NCBI GenBank assembly: GCA_963843465.1
Contig: CAWJKP010000002.1
Coordinates: 124,001-188,000, forward strand
Source of the DNA: CAWJKP01 sp963843465
GTDB lineage: Bacteria > Planctomycetota > Planctomycetia > Pirellulales > Thermoguttaceae
Reading direction: 5' to 3'
Length of the DNA: 64,000 bases
Shown: in pieces, positions 30,701-42,566 of the stretch
How positions within the stretch are numbered: the stretch's first letter is position 1
Layout of the letters: every line of letters begins with the position of its first letter
Translations under genes and position numbers: made by a program
The notes under the pieces: model-generated
What the model was told of the DNA's origin: nothing
What the model saw: only the letters and a program-made list of their open reading frames with translations
Database searches by the model: none

Positions 30701-30990
30701 TCGGGGGCCGTGGGTCGGGGGCTGGGGGCCGGGGGCCGGGAACCCCGTGCGGGCGAGGCCGGCCCGGGCGGCACTGCCATCTTCGCCTGGCCCTCGATGG
30801 GGCCACTGCGTTTGCCGGCCGCCGACCCGGAGGAAGCCGGCGGCTTGGGCGCGCCCGTCTCGTCGGCCCTCATCTCCACGGTGAAGCCCGTGCCGCACTT
30901 CTTGCAGGTCGTGCGGCTGCCAAGACTCTCCTCCCGGACCGTGTATTTCTGTCCGCAGTCCGGGTTCGGACATCGGATGGTAATCGGCAT
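27785..30990 (-). CDS. Ser/Thr protein kinase with PEGA and two formylglycine-enzyme-like domains (frameshifted)
   Basis: ATG 30990. Order: zinc-ribbon MPITIRCPNPDCGQKYTV with CKKCG, a Pro-rich linker, a kinase domain (LGQGGMGEVWLAHD; VAIKTL; HRDIKPANL; KVADFGLAR; GTPAYMSPEQ), a juxtamembrane part, one membrane helix (ALPGFAFAAGGLLAVVLSI), a PEGA domain and two FGE/SUMF1-type domains. The second FGE domain is damaged: GNVWQRCSTPLPSYSP replaces the usual GNV-EW stretch and is short. The frame shifts at 30008-30022, where one base is missing (CGGGGCGC, probably five Gs), so two reading frames join at APGALGYMHCHQPVPD. The kinase faces the cytoplasm and PEGA/FGE the outside, so it is likely a sensor kinase. 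The sigma gene is 147 bases upstream. Confidence 0.82.
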
Positions 30991-31137
30991 AGCATCACCC
31001 GTCGAGCGGTTCCGAGGGGAGTTCCCCGTTGCCCCCCATCCTAACAATCTGTGCCAAGGGCGGCAACCCTTGCCAGAAAGACGACTGAGGTCCCTATCAA
31101 TCTATTCGGGCGGCGAAGGCGCTGTTGGGGAAAAGGG

Positions 31138-31886
31138 CTACGCGCCCAGCAGCGACTGCAACTCGCGGATTTCCGTGTCCAGATCGACCCCTTCTCCCAC
31201 CTGCTCGGCCACTTCCGCCCGGAACAGCTCGACGAACTGCCGATTGACCTCCTCCAGGCCGTAGCGGACCTGGTCGCGGGTGAGGTGCAACTGGTCGGCA
31301 AGGGCCTGCTGCGTGATCCGCGGGCCGCCGGGCGAAGGGAAGTAGACCTGGCAGAACATGCGGTACCAGTCGGGCCGGCCTTGCTGGGCGCAGCAGGCCT
31401 CCAGACATCGCTGGACGTGGGCGATCACCGCCTGCGCCCAGTGTTGCATGAAAATCTCTTCCGGCGTGCGGTTGTCGGGCGGCTCGAACGTGCGTTCCGA
31501 GTCGCTCATCAGCGCCGAGAGCGTCACCAGGCGGTTGTCGAACACTTCCTGCCGGGCGCCCGCTGATCGCCCTTGTCCGCGAGGAATCGCGTGAGGATGG
31601 TCAAGAGGAACGTGCGGAACCGCCCTCGCTGCTGATCGGCACGCTCAATCCAGCCGCGCTCGTAGAAGCGGAGGAAGAACTCTTGCGTCAGGTCCTCCGC
31701 CCGGTGCAAAGAGTACCCTTTCGCCCGGATAAAATAGAAGACCGGCCGCCAATAGGCGGCAATACAGCGATTCATCGCCGCCAAGTACGCCGGGCTCTGG
31801 CGATTCTGGGCGTCGCGGACCATGCTCCAAGCGGTCGTAGGGAACGGCGAGGCGGAACGCGAGTTGAACATGGAACTGTTTCCCAT
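31138..31886 (-). CDS. ECF-type sigma factor (frameshifted)
   Basis: About 250 residues after joining two frames. Region 2 is PVFYFIRAKGYSLHRAEDLTQEFFLRFYERGW, which resembles planctomycete ECF sigma factors. The C terminus has a region-4 helix-turn-helix, ITQQALADQLHLTRDQVRYGLEEV. The frames join at about 31551-31562: GGGCGCCCGG is one base short of GGGCGCGCCGG, giving DQRARRQEVFDNRL. ATG 31886 is chosen; a GTG at 31889 is also possible. A kinase gene follows on the same strand, an arrangement common in Planctomycetes where a Ser/Thr kinase is thought to control the sigma factor. Confidence 0.77.
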
Positions 31887-31956
31887 CACCGACGGGGACC
31901 GTATAATGGGCCCCTATCGGAAGGTCATTCTAGGTCCGGCTTCGGGGTGCGTGCAA

Positions 31957-32015
31957 GTACGTCAGGCTTTCTAGCCTGACAGAACAGAGGGGTCAGGCTG
32001 GAAAGCCTGACGTAC
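31957..32015. repeat. REPIN-like palindrome (GTACGTCAGGCTTTCT family)
   Basis: Arms GTACGTCAGGCT(TTCT)AGCC and the inverse, each with its own hairpin and a TTCT-like loop; begins and ends with GTAC. It separates the sigma factor from the glycosidase gene. Confidence 0.87.
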
Positions 32016-32043
32016 ACAAATGAGAACGACACCATCGAGCGCC

Positions 32044-33637
32044 ATGCGACAAACGGGCCTCTTCGGGCTCGCCTTGGGCCTGACCGCAATCTGCGCCGGG
32101 GCCCTTGCGGCGGACGCCGGCAAGACGCTGGAAGTCAAGCTTGGCGAAACCATCCAGCGCTGCTGGGACGACGTGAAGCAGGCCGGTTACGCCTACGGCC
32201 CCAAGCAGGAGTTCGAGACAACTGCCAACGAGACGCACGTCTGGCTGCCCTATGGGAGCAAGGGGGTGTACTTTGAGACCACCGGCGTGAACCTGACCGA
32301 TCCCGGCCCTGAACCCGGGACGGGGTGCCCCCTGGTACAGTCCGCCGACGGCAATACCAGCGGGCGCCTGGTCTTCAAGCTCCATTTCGACAAGCCGATC
32401 GGCGCCTTCCGGTTCTCCGCGGGCTGGAGCGAGTGGGGCGTCGGAGGCGACACGGCCGGCGGCGTCGAATACAGCGTGGACGGCTGGAAATGGAGCACCA
32501 TCCGCCAGCTCAACGAGACCAAGGCCGAGGCCAGGATCGTCGAGCCCTTTGTCGACGGCAAGAAGACGTTCAGCGGACTGAACACGCAGGACCTCTACCT
32601 TCGCTGCTACAGCCGCGACAACCTCCATCTGACGGGTAGCTGGTGTTACTTCGCCCCCTGGGCGTCGGCCGACGGCGGGACGCGCAAGGGCCCGATCAAG
32701 GACATGCAGTACTGGCGCGATTACGTCAGCGCCACGGTGACGCGCTACCAGCAGGACATCAAGTACTGGGAGGTTTGGAACGAGTTCAACGGCAGCTTCT
32801 ACGAAGGAAGGCAAGGGCCGGACAGGGTGAAGGACTACGCCGACCTGGTAGTGGAAGCGTACGACACCGTCAAGCAGATCGACCCCACCGTCAAGATCGG
32901 CATGAGCGTCGCCAATTTCGACGTGAGTTTTCTCGATGCGGTGATCAAGGCCGGCGCCGCCGATCACTTCGACTACCTCTGCGTCCATCCCTATGAGAAC
33001 CTGGCCGCGGTGGCCGAGGGCGGGCAAGCGATCGTCGCTGGCAGCCGGCCGGGAACTGACGCTCACCAACAGTCCCGTGCTCATCACCGGGCTGCCGGCG
33101 GATCTGGCCAAACAGGCCCAAGCCAATCGGGGCAAACCGTATCCCTGGGGCGGGGACTACGCCCACGCCAAGGTCGTCGCCTGCCGCCTGGGCGCCAGGA
33201 ATATCGACGACGGCCTGAAGCAGGTCAACCCGAAAACGACTCTTGTCGTGAAGGGCCCGACGGATACCTGTCGCCGCACCGACTTTGCCGATTCCGCCTT
33301 GCACGGCGAGGGCCATTACGTCTACTTCCGCGTCGATCCGTTGTTCGTTCCCTACGGGACCAAGGAGCTGGAGATCACGATTGTGGCCAAGCGGTTGGCG
33401 CCCGGCAAAGCGGCGGGGATGAACCTCTGCTACGAATCGGCCAAGGGCTACACGGGGGCGCAGGTATGGTGGACGATCCCCCAGGACGACCAGTGGCACC
33501 AGAACACCTGGAAGGTGAGCGACGCCAGCTTCGTCGGCCAGTGGGGGTGGAACTTCCGCTTCGACGCGATCAGCTCACCCAACGAGTTTCTGATCAAGGA
33601 GGTGCGAGTGACCAAAGCCGGCCGGCCAATCCCATGA
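32044..33637 (+). pseudogene. Clan-A (GH39-like) glycosidase with internal deletion
   Basis: Signal peptide (RQTGLFGLALGLTAICAGAL), a beta-sandwich-like N-terminal part, then half of a TIM barrel with the acid/base motif YWEVWNEFNGSFYEG and KIGMSVANFDVSF, FDYLCVHPYENL. At about 33030-33055 the barrel breaks off. Reading continues in another frame as AAGRELTLTNSPVLITGL and a C-terminal carbohydrate-binding-like module (TKELEITIVAKRL; GWNFRFDAISSP). The strand carrying the nucleophile Glu and the rest of the barrel, roughly 200-270 residues, is absent, so the enzyme cannot be active. It could also be an assembly collapse. The downstream element copy C begins one base after the stop codon. Family assignment is by pattern. 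Confidence 0.68.
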
Positions 33638-33778
33638 CGTGATTGTGTAACCGTTCACGGGAAGGCGCTCAATGCAGCAGGCACACGCCGTGTGCCGGCC
33701 GTCCATACAGGCGGAGGCAGCGGACGGCACACGGCGTGTGCCTGCTACATTCCGGACGGTGAACGGCTACGTGATGGG
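33638..33778. mobile_element. MITE-like element copy C with imperfect target duplication
   Basis: Core palindrome 33673-33749 (GCAGCAGGCACACGCCGTGT and inverse) lies between TIR-like ends TAACCGTTCAC (33648-33658) and GTGAACGGCTA (33759-33769). Flanks are CGTGATTGT (33638-33646) and CGTGATGGG (33770-33778), 7 of 9 identical. Confidence 0.8.
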
Positions 33779-33828
33779 CAGGCTCGGATAATGTCCCTGA
33801 AAGAAAAGCCCGCACCAGGAGAACGAGA

Positions 33829-35604
33829 ATGGCCCTGCGAAAATACGTGGTCTTAGTCGCCAGTTGCCTGGGGTTGTGCTGGGCCGGGCTGGCCGGCGCG
33901 GTCGGGCAGGCCCGAGCGGACGTCTACGTGGTCGACGCGGCGGCCCCCGGCGCGGCGGATACCAACCCGGGCTCGGAGGAGAAGCCGTTTGCGACCGTGC
34001 AGCACGCCGCCGACGCGGCCAAACCGGGTGACACGATCTACGTCATGGCGGGCCGGTACCACGAGCGGATCAAGGTGAAGACCGGCGGGGCGCAAGGCCG
34101 GCCGATCAAGTTCCAGGCGATGCCCCGGCGCTCGGCGATCATAGACGGCTTCGACCTGGAGGCGAGTTACGTCCGCGTGGAGGGCTTCGAGATCACGGCC
34201 GAGCAGCCGGCCACGGCCGTCCAGCTCAGCGCCAGCCACTGCGAAATCCTCGACAACTACATTCACGGTATGAAGGCGGCGGTCAACGGGACCTACGGCA
34301 AGCCGGGCCCCGATGGCGCCACGCGCGACTACTCGGCGGTAGCGCACAACCGCATCGCCTATAACAAGGTCTACCACAGCGAGTACGGCTTCATCCTGGG
34401 CGGCAGCGACTGGCTGGTGGAAAACAACGAAGTCAGCCGCCTCTTCATGTACTCTCCGGGCCGCAGTTACGACGACTGCGATTACACCCGCTTCTTCGGC
34501 AAGGGCTGCGTCGAGCGGTACAACTACTACCATGGCACCGTCACCTCGGAGATCAAGGTTGCCCATGTGGATTGCATCCAGACGTTCATGAACAACGGCG
34601 GGATGGCGCAAGACCTGCTCTTCGAGTTCAACACGTGCTTCGACTGGGGCCAGGGGGCGATGGTCGAAAGCGCACCCTATATCGGCAGCGTTCGCAACTG
34701 GACCTGGCGGCACAACATCTACTCGTCCAATCGGCCAACCTACAAGGGGGCGTGGGGGCTGGACGTCATCCAGACGCCCGACGTGACCATCGAGAACAAC
34801 ACCTTCGCCGGAATTACCTGGTGCGGAGTGGGGCTGCGGGGCAAGGAATCGACCAACGGGCAGATCCGCAACAACCTTTTCTGCGACGCCCAACGGGCCG
34901 TCGTCGACGGCGACAGCGACTTCACCCCGGCCAAGCCGTCGGTCCAGTACAACCTGACGTTCAAGACGGCGCCGCTGGCTGACGAGACGAACATCAACGG
35001 CAAGGACCCGCTCTTCGTGGATCCCCGGAAGCGGGATTTCCGTTTGACCAACGGCAGCCCGGCCGTCGGTGCGGGCAAGGGCGGCGCGACGATCGGGGCC
35101 CTGGAGTACCCCAACGTCTATTACGTCGATCCTCGCCATCCGGCGGCGGCGGACGAACCGGCCTGGGGTTATCCGGGCGTGCCGCTGGCGACGCTGGCCA
35201 AGGCGATGGAAGTGGCGCGGGCGGGCGAGACCGTGGTCTTGCGGGGCGGCGTGTATCGCCAGACGCTGAAACCCGGCAGCGACGGCGTGACCGTGCGGGC
35301 CATGAAGGGGGAGAAGGTGACCATCAGCGGCGCGGACGCCATCGAGGGCTGGCAGCGGGCCGCCGACGGCAGTTGGTCGGCGCCGCTGGCCGGTGAGCCG
35401 AAGAAGATCCTGCGTGACGGCCGGCCGTGGACCGAGTTCACGCACGACAAGGCCGCCAGGCGGATCATGGTGACCACGGGCGGCGACCCGCGCCTGCACC
35501 TTTTCGAGACGGTCGTGCGGGAGCGTGGGATCGATCTGGCCGGCAAGGAGCACGTGCAGGTCGACGGCGTCACAGTGGCGAACACGCTGGAGGAACTCCG
35601 CTAA
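33829..35604 (+). CDS. Secreted right-handed beta-helix protein
   Basis: ATG 33829 follows AGGAGA. Signal peptide (CLGLCWAGLAGAVGQARAD) precedes a DUF1565-type start, YVVDAAAPGAADTNPGSE, PFATVQHAADAAKPGDTIYV, then parallel beta-helix turns with repeated short N-rich ladders (LDNYIHGMK, NRIAYNKVYHSEYG, NNEVSRLF, NTFAGITW, NNLFCDA). A second DUF1565-like start, YYVDPRHPAAADEPAWGY, begins a second helix near residue 425. It ends soon after KEHVQVDGVTVAN, possibly short of a complete second helix. Such proteins are often polysaccharide lyases or binding proteins; no catalytic residues can be assigned. It sits in a carbohydrate-related group with a glycosidase and a GH2 enzyme. Confidence 0.75.
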   Translation: MALRKYVVLVASCLGLCWAGLAGAVGQARADVYVVDAAAPGAADTNPGSEEKPFATVQHAADAAKPGDTIYVMAGRYHERIKVKTGGAQGRPIKFQAMPRRSAIIDGFDLEASYVRVEGFEITAEQPATAVQLSASHCEILDNYIHGMKAAVNGTYGKPGPDGATRDYSAVAHNRIAYNKVYHSEYGFILGGSDWLVENNEVSRLFMYSPGRSYDDCDYTRFFGKGCVERYNYYHGTVTSEIKVAHVDCIQTFMNNGGMAQDLLFEFNTCFDWGQGAMVESAPYIGSVRNWTWRHNIYSSNRPTYKGAWGLDVIQTPDVTIENNTFAGITWCGVGLRGKESTNGQIRNNLFCDAQRAVVDGDSDFTPAKPSVQYNLTFKTAPLADETNINGKDPLFVDPRKRDFRLTNGSPAVGAGKGGATIGALEYPNVYYVDPRHPAAADEPAWGYPGVPLATLAKAMEVARAGETVVLRGGVYRQTLKPGSDGVTVRAMKGEKVTISGADAIEGWQRAADGSWSAPLAGEPKKILRDGRPWTEFTHDKAARRIMVTTGGDPRLHLFETVVRERGIDLAGKEHVQVDGVTVANTLEELR

Positions 35605-35766
35605 AGGCGGTCTCCACATTCGTCCCCGATAACCGGTGTTCACCAACGCCTCGACGAACGATCCGCTGCCGTGGCCGGTCCGACTCGCCGGCAAGAAGTC
35701 GGGCCAGGTCAACGCCTTCTTCCGACGGAAGAACGCTCCCCGGAGTTGCCGCCTTTGCAGGTTGTG
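35605..35766. other. Intergenic stretch without a recognisable gene
   Basis: An open frame without a start from about 35638 reads TNASTNDPLPWPVRLAGKKS and may be a gene remnant. I cannot assign it. The stretch ends at the MITE-like element copy D. Confidence 0.4.
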
Positions 35767-35912
35767 CGTTTGGGCAGGCAGTAACCGTTCACGGTCCGGA
35801 ATGTAGCAGGCACACGCCGTGTGCCGTCCGTCCATGCAGGCCGAGACAGCGGACGGCACACGGCGTGTGCCTGCTACATTCAGCGCCTGCCCGTGAACGG
35901 TTACGTTTGGGC
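35767..35912. mobile_element. MITE-like element copy D with 9-bp target duplication
   Basis: Core palindrome with GTAGCAGGCACACG arms, ends TAACCGTTCAC (35782-35792) and GTGAACGGTTA (35893-35903), flanked by CGTTTGGGC at 35767-35775 and again at 35904-35912 (9/9). It lies in the opposite orientation to copies C and E, judged by its loop and by the GTCCGGAATG / CATTCAGCGCC ends. Confidence 0.87.
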
Positions 35913-35916
35913 CACG

Positions 35917-38100
<2,184 letters not shown>

Positions 38101-38374
38101 GAGAGGCTCCTTGAGGTGGGATACTCCCATGTTAACAACGGGGTACGTAACATTCAAGTTGGCGAGCTGATTCCGCGCCCACTATTGAGCGGGGATTCCG
38201 CAGAAAGGGCGGGAAGGACTCGCCCGGCGCGACATGATCGAGCAGACGGCCCCGGGGGCTGATCGGAGCGGTGGGCAGGGAACAGGCCATCGACAACCGC
38301 CCCTCCCCCGGCTACAACCATAGAGTCCAACGCTTGAAACACGTCTCGTTGAGACTCCGCCGAACGAGTCATTC

Positions 38375-39966
38375 ATGTCGCCGACCGCTTCGCCAACCGC
38401 CGGGACGACCGTCTGGCAGCCCAGCGTGAGTCCGTGGCTCATCGCCGCATCCGTGATGTTGGCCACGATCCTGGAAGTCCTCGATACGTCGGTGGCCAAC
38501 GTGGCGGTTCCCCACATCGCCGGCAATCTATCGGCCAGCACCGACGAGGCCACGTGGGTCTTGACCAGCTACCTGGTCTCCAACGCCATCGTGCTGCCGA
38601 TGACCGGGTGGCTGTGCGGTTTCTTTGGACGGAAGCGGTTCCTGATCGCTTGCATTGCCTTTTTCACCCTGGCCTCGGCGGCCTGCGGCGCAGCGACGAC
38701 GCTGGGCTTCCTCGTTCTTGCCCGCATAGCACAAGGGGCCGCCGGTGGAGCGCTCCAGCCCTTGTCGCAGGCGATCCTCATGGAAAGCTTCCCGCCTGCC
38801 AAGCGGGGCGCGGCCATGGCCGTGTTCGGCATGGGGGTAGTGGTGGCTCCCATCATCGGGCCGGTATTGGGCGGCTGGATTACCGACAACTACTCCTGGC
38901 GATGGATCTTCTTCATCAACGTCCCCTTGGGGGCCCTGGCGATCTTCATGTCGCAGGCCTTTATCGAAGACCCGCCGTACCTGCGCGATGGCCGCGAGAA
39001 ACTCGGCGGCACGATCGACTATATCGGCTTTGGGGCTTTGGCGATCTGGTTGGCCACGCTTCAAGTCGTCCTGGACCGCGGCCAGGAGGACGATTGGTTC
39101 AACGCGAGGTGGGTTTGCTGGGCGTCGCTCGTCTCGCTGGCGTCGCTGGTGTTCTTGATCGTCTGGGAACTCCGGGCCAAGAGCCCGCTGGTCGATATCC
39201 GCGTCTTCCGCAACCGCAGTTTCGCCGTGGGCACACTGCTGATGACCGTCATGGGCATTGTGCTCTACAGCACCACGGCCCTCTTGCCCCTGTTCCTGCA
39301 GGGGCTGATGGGCTATCCGGCTCTCAACAGCGGCATGGCCATTAGCCCCCGCGGCGTCGGCGCGATGTGCTCGATGTTCGTGGTGGGCGCGTTGACCTCA
39401 AGAATGGACCCGCGGCTGCTGATAGGATTTGGATTCGTCATGCTGGCCTACTCCTGCGGTTTTTTTGGAAATATCAACCTGGAGATTGCCACCAGCAATA
39501 TCATGTGGCCCAACGTTCTTTCGGGATTCGCCACGGGCTTCATATTCGTTCCACTTACCGTCACGAGCATGGGCGGCTTGCCGAACGAACAGATGGGCAA
39601 TGCCACGGGAGTGTACAACTTGATGCGCAACATCGGCGGCAGCGTCGGCATCGCCGTCGCGACCACCTTGGTAGCCCGCGGCACCCAAGCCCACCAGGCG
39701 TTGATGGTCGGCCAGCTCAGCCCGTACCGGCCGGAGTTTCAGCAGTACCTCCAGTCGGCATCCAAGATGCTCAGCCAGTACAGCGATGCGGCCAGTGCCA
39801 GCGGCAAGCCTACGGGTTGCTTTACGGCACGCTGCAACAGCAAGCTGCGCTGTTTGCCTACGTCGATACGTTTCGCTGGTTGACGCTGTTGTGCCTGCTC
39901 TGCGTGCCGCTGGTGCTCCTGTTCAGGAAGACCAAATCACGCGGCGGTTCCGTGGCGCTTCATTGA
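38375..39966 (+). CDS. DHA2-type MFS multidrug transporter (EmrB/QacA-like; frameshifted at 3' end)
   Basis: About 14 membrane helices. Motif C-like VANVAVPHIAGNL follows helix 1, motif A appears as GWLCGFFGRKRFLI, and LGGWITDNYSWRWIFFINVPLG is the DHA2 hallmark. Near 39791-39805 one base is missing (CCAGTGCCAGCGG): the frame then reads QAYGLLYGTLQQQAALFAYVDTFRWLTLLCLLC, the proper last helix, to the stop at 39966. It is monocistronic; no HlyD-type adaptor gene is next to it, although EmrB-like pumps of Gram-negatives usually have one. The 274-base gap upstream (38101-38374) contains no gene. Confidence 0.85.
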
Positions 39967-40029
39967 GGAATGTTGAAGGAAACGCCTCGAACCGCGGATA
40001 ACGCGGATAACGCGGATGGGAATGGAACC

Positions 40030-40238
40030 GCGTGCGGGCATGTTCCCGCCCCCGCCGGGCTTGCCCCGGCGGAGCGAAGGATTGCCCACTACGGACCGCG
40101 TGCGAAAGAATGTCCGCCCCCGCCGGGCTTGCCCCGGCGGAGCGTAGGATTGCCCACTACGGACCGCGTGCGAAAGAATGTCCGCCCCCGCCGGGCTTGT
40201 CCCGGCGGAGCGAAGGATTGCCCACTACGGACCGCGGG
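40030..40238. repeat. Three tandem 68-bp repeats (CGGGCTTGCCCCGG units)
   Basis: The unit CCGCCCCCGCCGGGCTTG recurs at 40046, 40114 and 40182, a period of 68 bases. It includes the small hairpin CCGCCGGGCTTGCCCCGGCGG and the link GATTGCCCACTACGGACCGC. No unique spacers are present, so it is not a CRISPR array. It lies in the 467-base gap 39967-40433, which has no gene. Confidence 0.9.
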
Positions 40239-40433
40239 ACGGGAAAGGGGGACGAGCGCGCTTATTGACGAGCGAAGGCCATTACGGTAGTCTGTCAAGA
40301 TGCGGCGTGTTGTACGGGTCCCGGAACGGGAAGGGGCGCGGTTTCGCGCTATTTCCCGGCGCTAACTTGTTAAGTAGCCGCGCCTCGTCCCCTTTTCTGC
40401 CCGGCCGACGCATCAGGCCCGCAAGAGGCAACC

Positions 40434-41069
40434 ATGGCCAAGCAGCGCAAGTACCTGGCCTTTGACATCGAGACCGCGGCGGAGATCCCGGCGTCGGCAC
40501 TCGACTGGCGGCCCTACCGGCCCTTGGGCATCAGTTGTGCAGCGACTTTGGCCGGCGATGAAGCCGGTGTGCGCGTCTGGCATGGCCAGATGGCGGACGG
40601 ATCGCCCGCCCCACGCATGAACAGCGCCGACGCGGTCAGCCTCGTGGATTATCTGGCAAGCATGGCGAAGGCCGGTTACACGATCCTCACCTGGAATGTG
40701 GACCTGATGTTCCAGGTGTTTTGCAGGCAAGGCTACCGAGTCGCGCTGGACAAGGCGGCCCAGGGCATGGGGATTCCGGGCAAGTCGAAAGGGATCAGCG
40801 GAATCATGGCCCCGCGGCTTTGGGCGGAGGGTCGCCACCAGGAGATCCTGGGCTACGTAAGCCAGGACGTGCAGACCACCCTGCAACTGGCGACGAAGTG
40901 CGAGCTGTGCGGCCAGTTCCGCTGGATCACGCAAAAGGGAACGCGGCAACGGATCGACTTGCCCGAGGGTTGGCTGACCGCCCGGGCGGCCTTCCGTCTG
41001 CCGCAGCCGGATACGTCTTGGATGCGGAACCCGCCGTCCCGTGGGGAGTTCATCGCCTGGCTCAAGTGA
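40434..41069 (+). CDS. DEDD-family exonuclease-like protein lacking its second motif
   Basis: 211 residues with exonuclease motif I, YLAFDIETAAEIP. After ILTWN the typical N-x2-GFDFD motif II is missing: the chain jumps to VDLMFQVFCRQGYRVALDKAAQGMG, an in-frame loss of about 30 residues compared with the family pattern I know. Motif III-like GYVSQDVQTTLQLA remains. The C terminus (EGWLTARAAFRLPQPDTSWM) resembles that of a small planctomycete/proteobacterial family. With motif II gone the protein is probably inactive as a nuclease. Start ATG 40434 is the only reasonable one; no operon partner was seen. Confidence 0.6.
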   Translation: MAKQRKYLAFDIETAAEIPASALDWRPYRPLGISCAATLAGDEAGVRVWHGQMADGSPAPRMNSADAVSLVDYLASMAKAGYTILTWNVDLMFQVFCRQGYRVALDKAAQGMGIPGKSKGISGIMAPRLWAEGRHQEILGYVSQDVQTTLQLATKCELCGQFRWITQKGTRQRIDLPEGWLTARAAFRLPQPDTSWMRNPPSRGEFIAWLK

Positions 41070-41206
41070 TGAGGAGACTCATTTCCGGGACCATTAAAGC
41101 GGTCGGGGACGACCAAAGCGGTCGGTGGTCGTTTTTCAGTCCCGGAATCGACTTCCGACCGCTTTGGCGGTTCAAAAGCCATCTCGATCTTGCAAAGCAG
41201 GAAAAC

Positions 41207-42132
41207 ATGTCGCGGGCCATCGGGTGTCTCCCATTGCCGATCCTCTGTTTGACATGCCTCCATGCGTTCCTTGGGTGCGACGCGACCCCGAACGCCAATT
41301 CCAAGCAAGCCGCCGCGTTCTACAAGAGCGGTGTGGTCAAGATTTGCCAGCACCACTACGACGAGGCTATCGCCGATTTCGACCAGGCCGTCGTTCTGGA
41401 GCCCAAACTGGCCCGTGCGTACTCGGCGCGAGGCGCTGCGAAGGGTTTCAAGGGCGGCACGGGCGAGGCGATCGCGGACTACGATAAAGCCATCCAGATA
41501 GACCCAAATCTCGCTGATGCGTATTACGGCCGTGGCGTCGTGTGGGGCCGTATGCGCGACTACGACAAGGCCATCGCGGACCTCAACCACGCGATTCGGC
41601 TAGACCCCAGGAATGAGTACGCATACGGCGACCGCGGGCGCGGCTACTACCAAAAGGGTGAGAACGACAAGGCCATCGCAGACTTTGACGAAATGCTGCG
41701 GCTTGACCCGAACTTTGCATTCGGGTACTATAGTCGTGGCTTGGCGCTGGGCAGGAAGGGCAACTACGAAAAGGCCGTAGCCGATTTCACCACCGCGTTG
41801 CGCCTCGACCCCAAGTATGCGTTGGCGTACCAGAACCGTGCCGTTGCCTACTCGGCGACGGGTCGTAACGACAAGGCAATCTCAGACTTCACAGAGGCCA
41901 TCCGGCTTAGCCCAGGTCGTGCCGACGCGTACCTTGAGCGGGCTAGTTCCGCTATTCCATTGGTGAATACGATGGGGCGGTCGCCGACTGCACGGAGGCC
42001 ATCCGGCGCGATGGCGCGCTCGCGGCGGCGTATTACGTCCGTGGCCGTGCGTATGAGAAGAAAGCCGACCAGGACAGCGCTGAAAAGGATTTGGCACAAG
42101 CCAAGAAGCTCGGATACGTCGAGAAAAGGTGA
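41207..42132 (+). CDS. TPR lipoprotein (frameshifted)
   Basis: ATG 41207 gives a lipoprotein signal (LPILCLTCLHAFLGC) followed by seven or so consecutive 34-residue TPRs (for example YDEAIADFDQAVVLEPKLARAYSARG). At about 41935-41965 one base appears to be missing; the other frame continues as YSIGEYDGAVADCTEAIRRD and AYYVRGRAYEKKADQDSAEK to the stop at 42132. The 137 bases upstream contain an inverted repeat built on AAAGCGGTCGG. Confidence 0.8.
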
Positions 42133-42156
42133 TCGGCAAGAAGACGAAAAGGGGAC

Positions 42157-42284
42157 GGATTCGCGGACACGAACCGATTATGGATGATTGCGAAATCTAT
42201 GAAGGAAGTCTCGCTTCCGGCGTAGGGGAAAGAACGAAGTACCATGTTTCCCAGAGTTCCAATATCGGTTCGTGTCCCCCGATT
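42157..42284. repeat. Inverted repeat between TPR gene and UPF0175 gene
   Basis: Arms GCGGACACGAACCGAT at the left and ATCGGTTCGTGTCCCCC at the right, about 70 bases apart. No gene lies in 42133-42315. Confidence 0.6.
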
Positions 42285-42315
42285 CAATCAGAACCGCGAG
42301 CCCGGGAGGGAAAAC

Positions 42316-42564
42316 ATGGCGGCGTTGATCATCCCTGACGAGTTGCTGAAAGAAGCGGGACTCGACCAGCGCGAGGCGCTCATCGAGTTTGCCTGCCGGC
42401 TGTTTGATGCCGGAAGGCTTACGCTGTGGTCCGCCGCCAAGGTCGCGGGTTTGAACCGCGGCGAGATGGAAGACGCTTTGCTTCAACGGCGGATTGCCGT
42501 GTACCGTCCGCGCGAACAAGACGTGGCGGAAGACGTCGCGGCGCTTCAGCGCTGGGGACAATAA
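42316..42564 (+). CDS. UPF0175 family small protein (putative antitoxin)
   Basis: 82 residues, ATG 42316 behind GGGAGGG. The core EFACRLFDAGRLTLWSAAKVAGLNRGEMEDALL is the UPF0175 pattern, a small helical DNA-binding-like fold. UPF0175 genes commonly precede a DUF3368/PIN nuclease, which is also the next gene here (two bases apart), so the pair is a candidate toxin-antitoxin module in which this is the antitoxin. The assignment of roles is by family knowledge. Confidence 0.82.
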   Translation: MAALIIPDELLKEAGLDQREALIEFACRLFDAGRLTLWSAAKVAGLNRGEMEDALLQRRIAVYRPREQDVAEDVAALQRWGQ

Positions 42565-42566
42565 CG

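Noticed and set aside
40030..40238. Possible CRISPR array from regularly spaced repeats
   Set aside because: The units are contiguous with identical 'spacers', so it is a tandem repeat.
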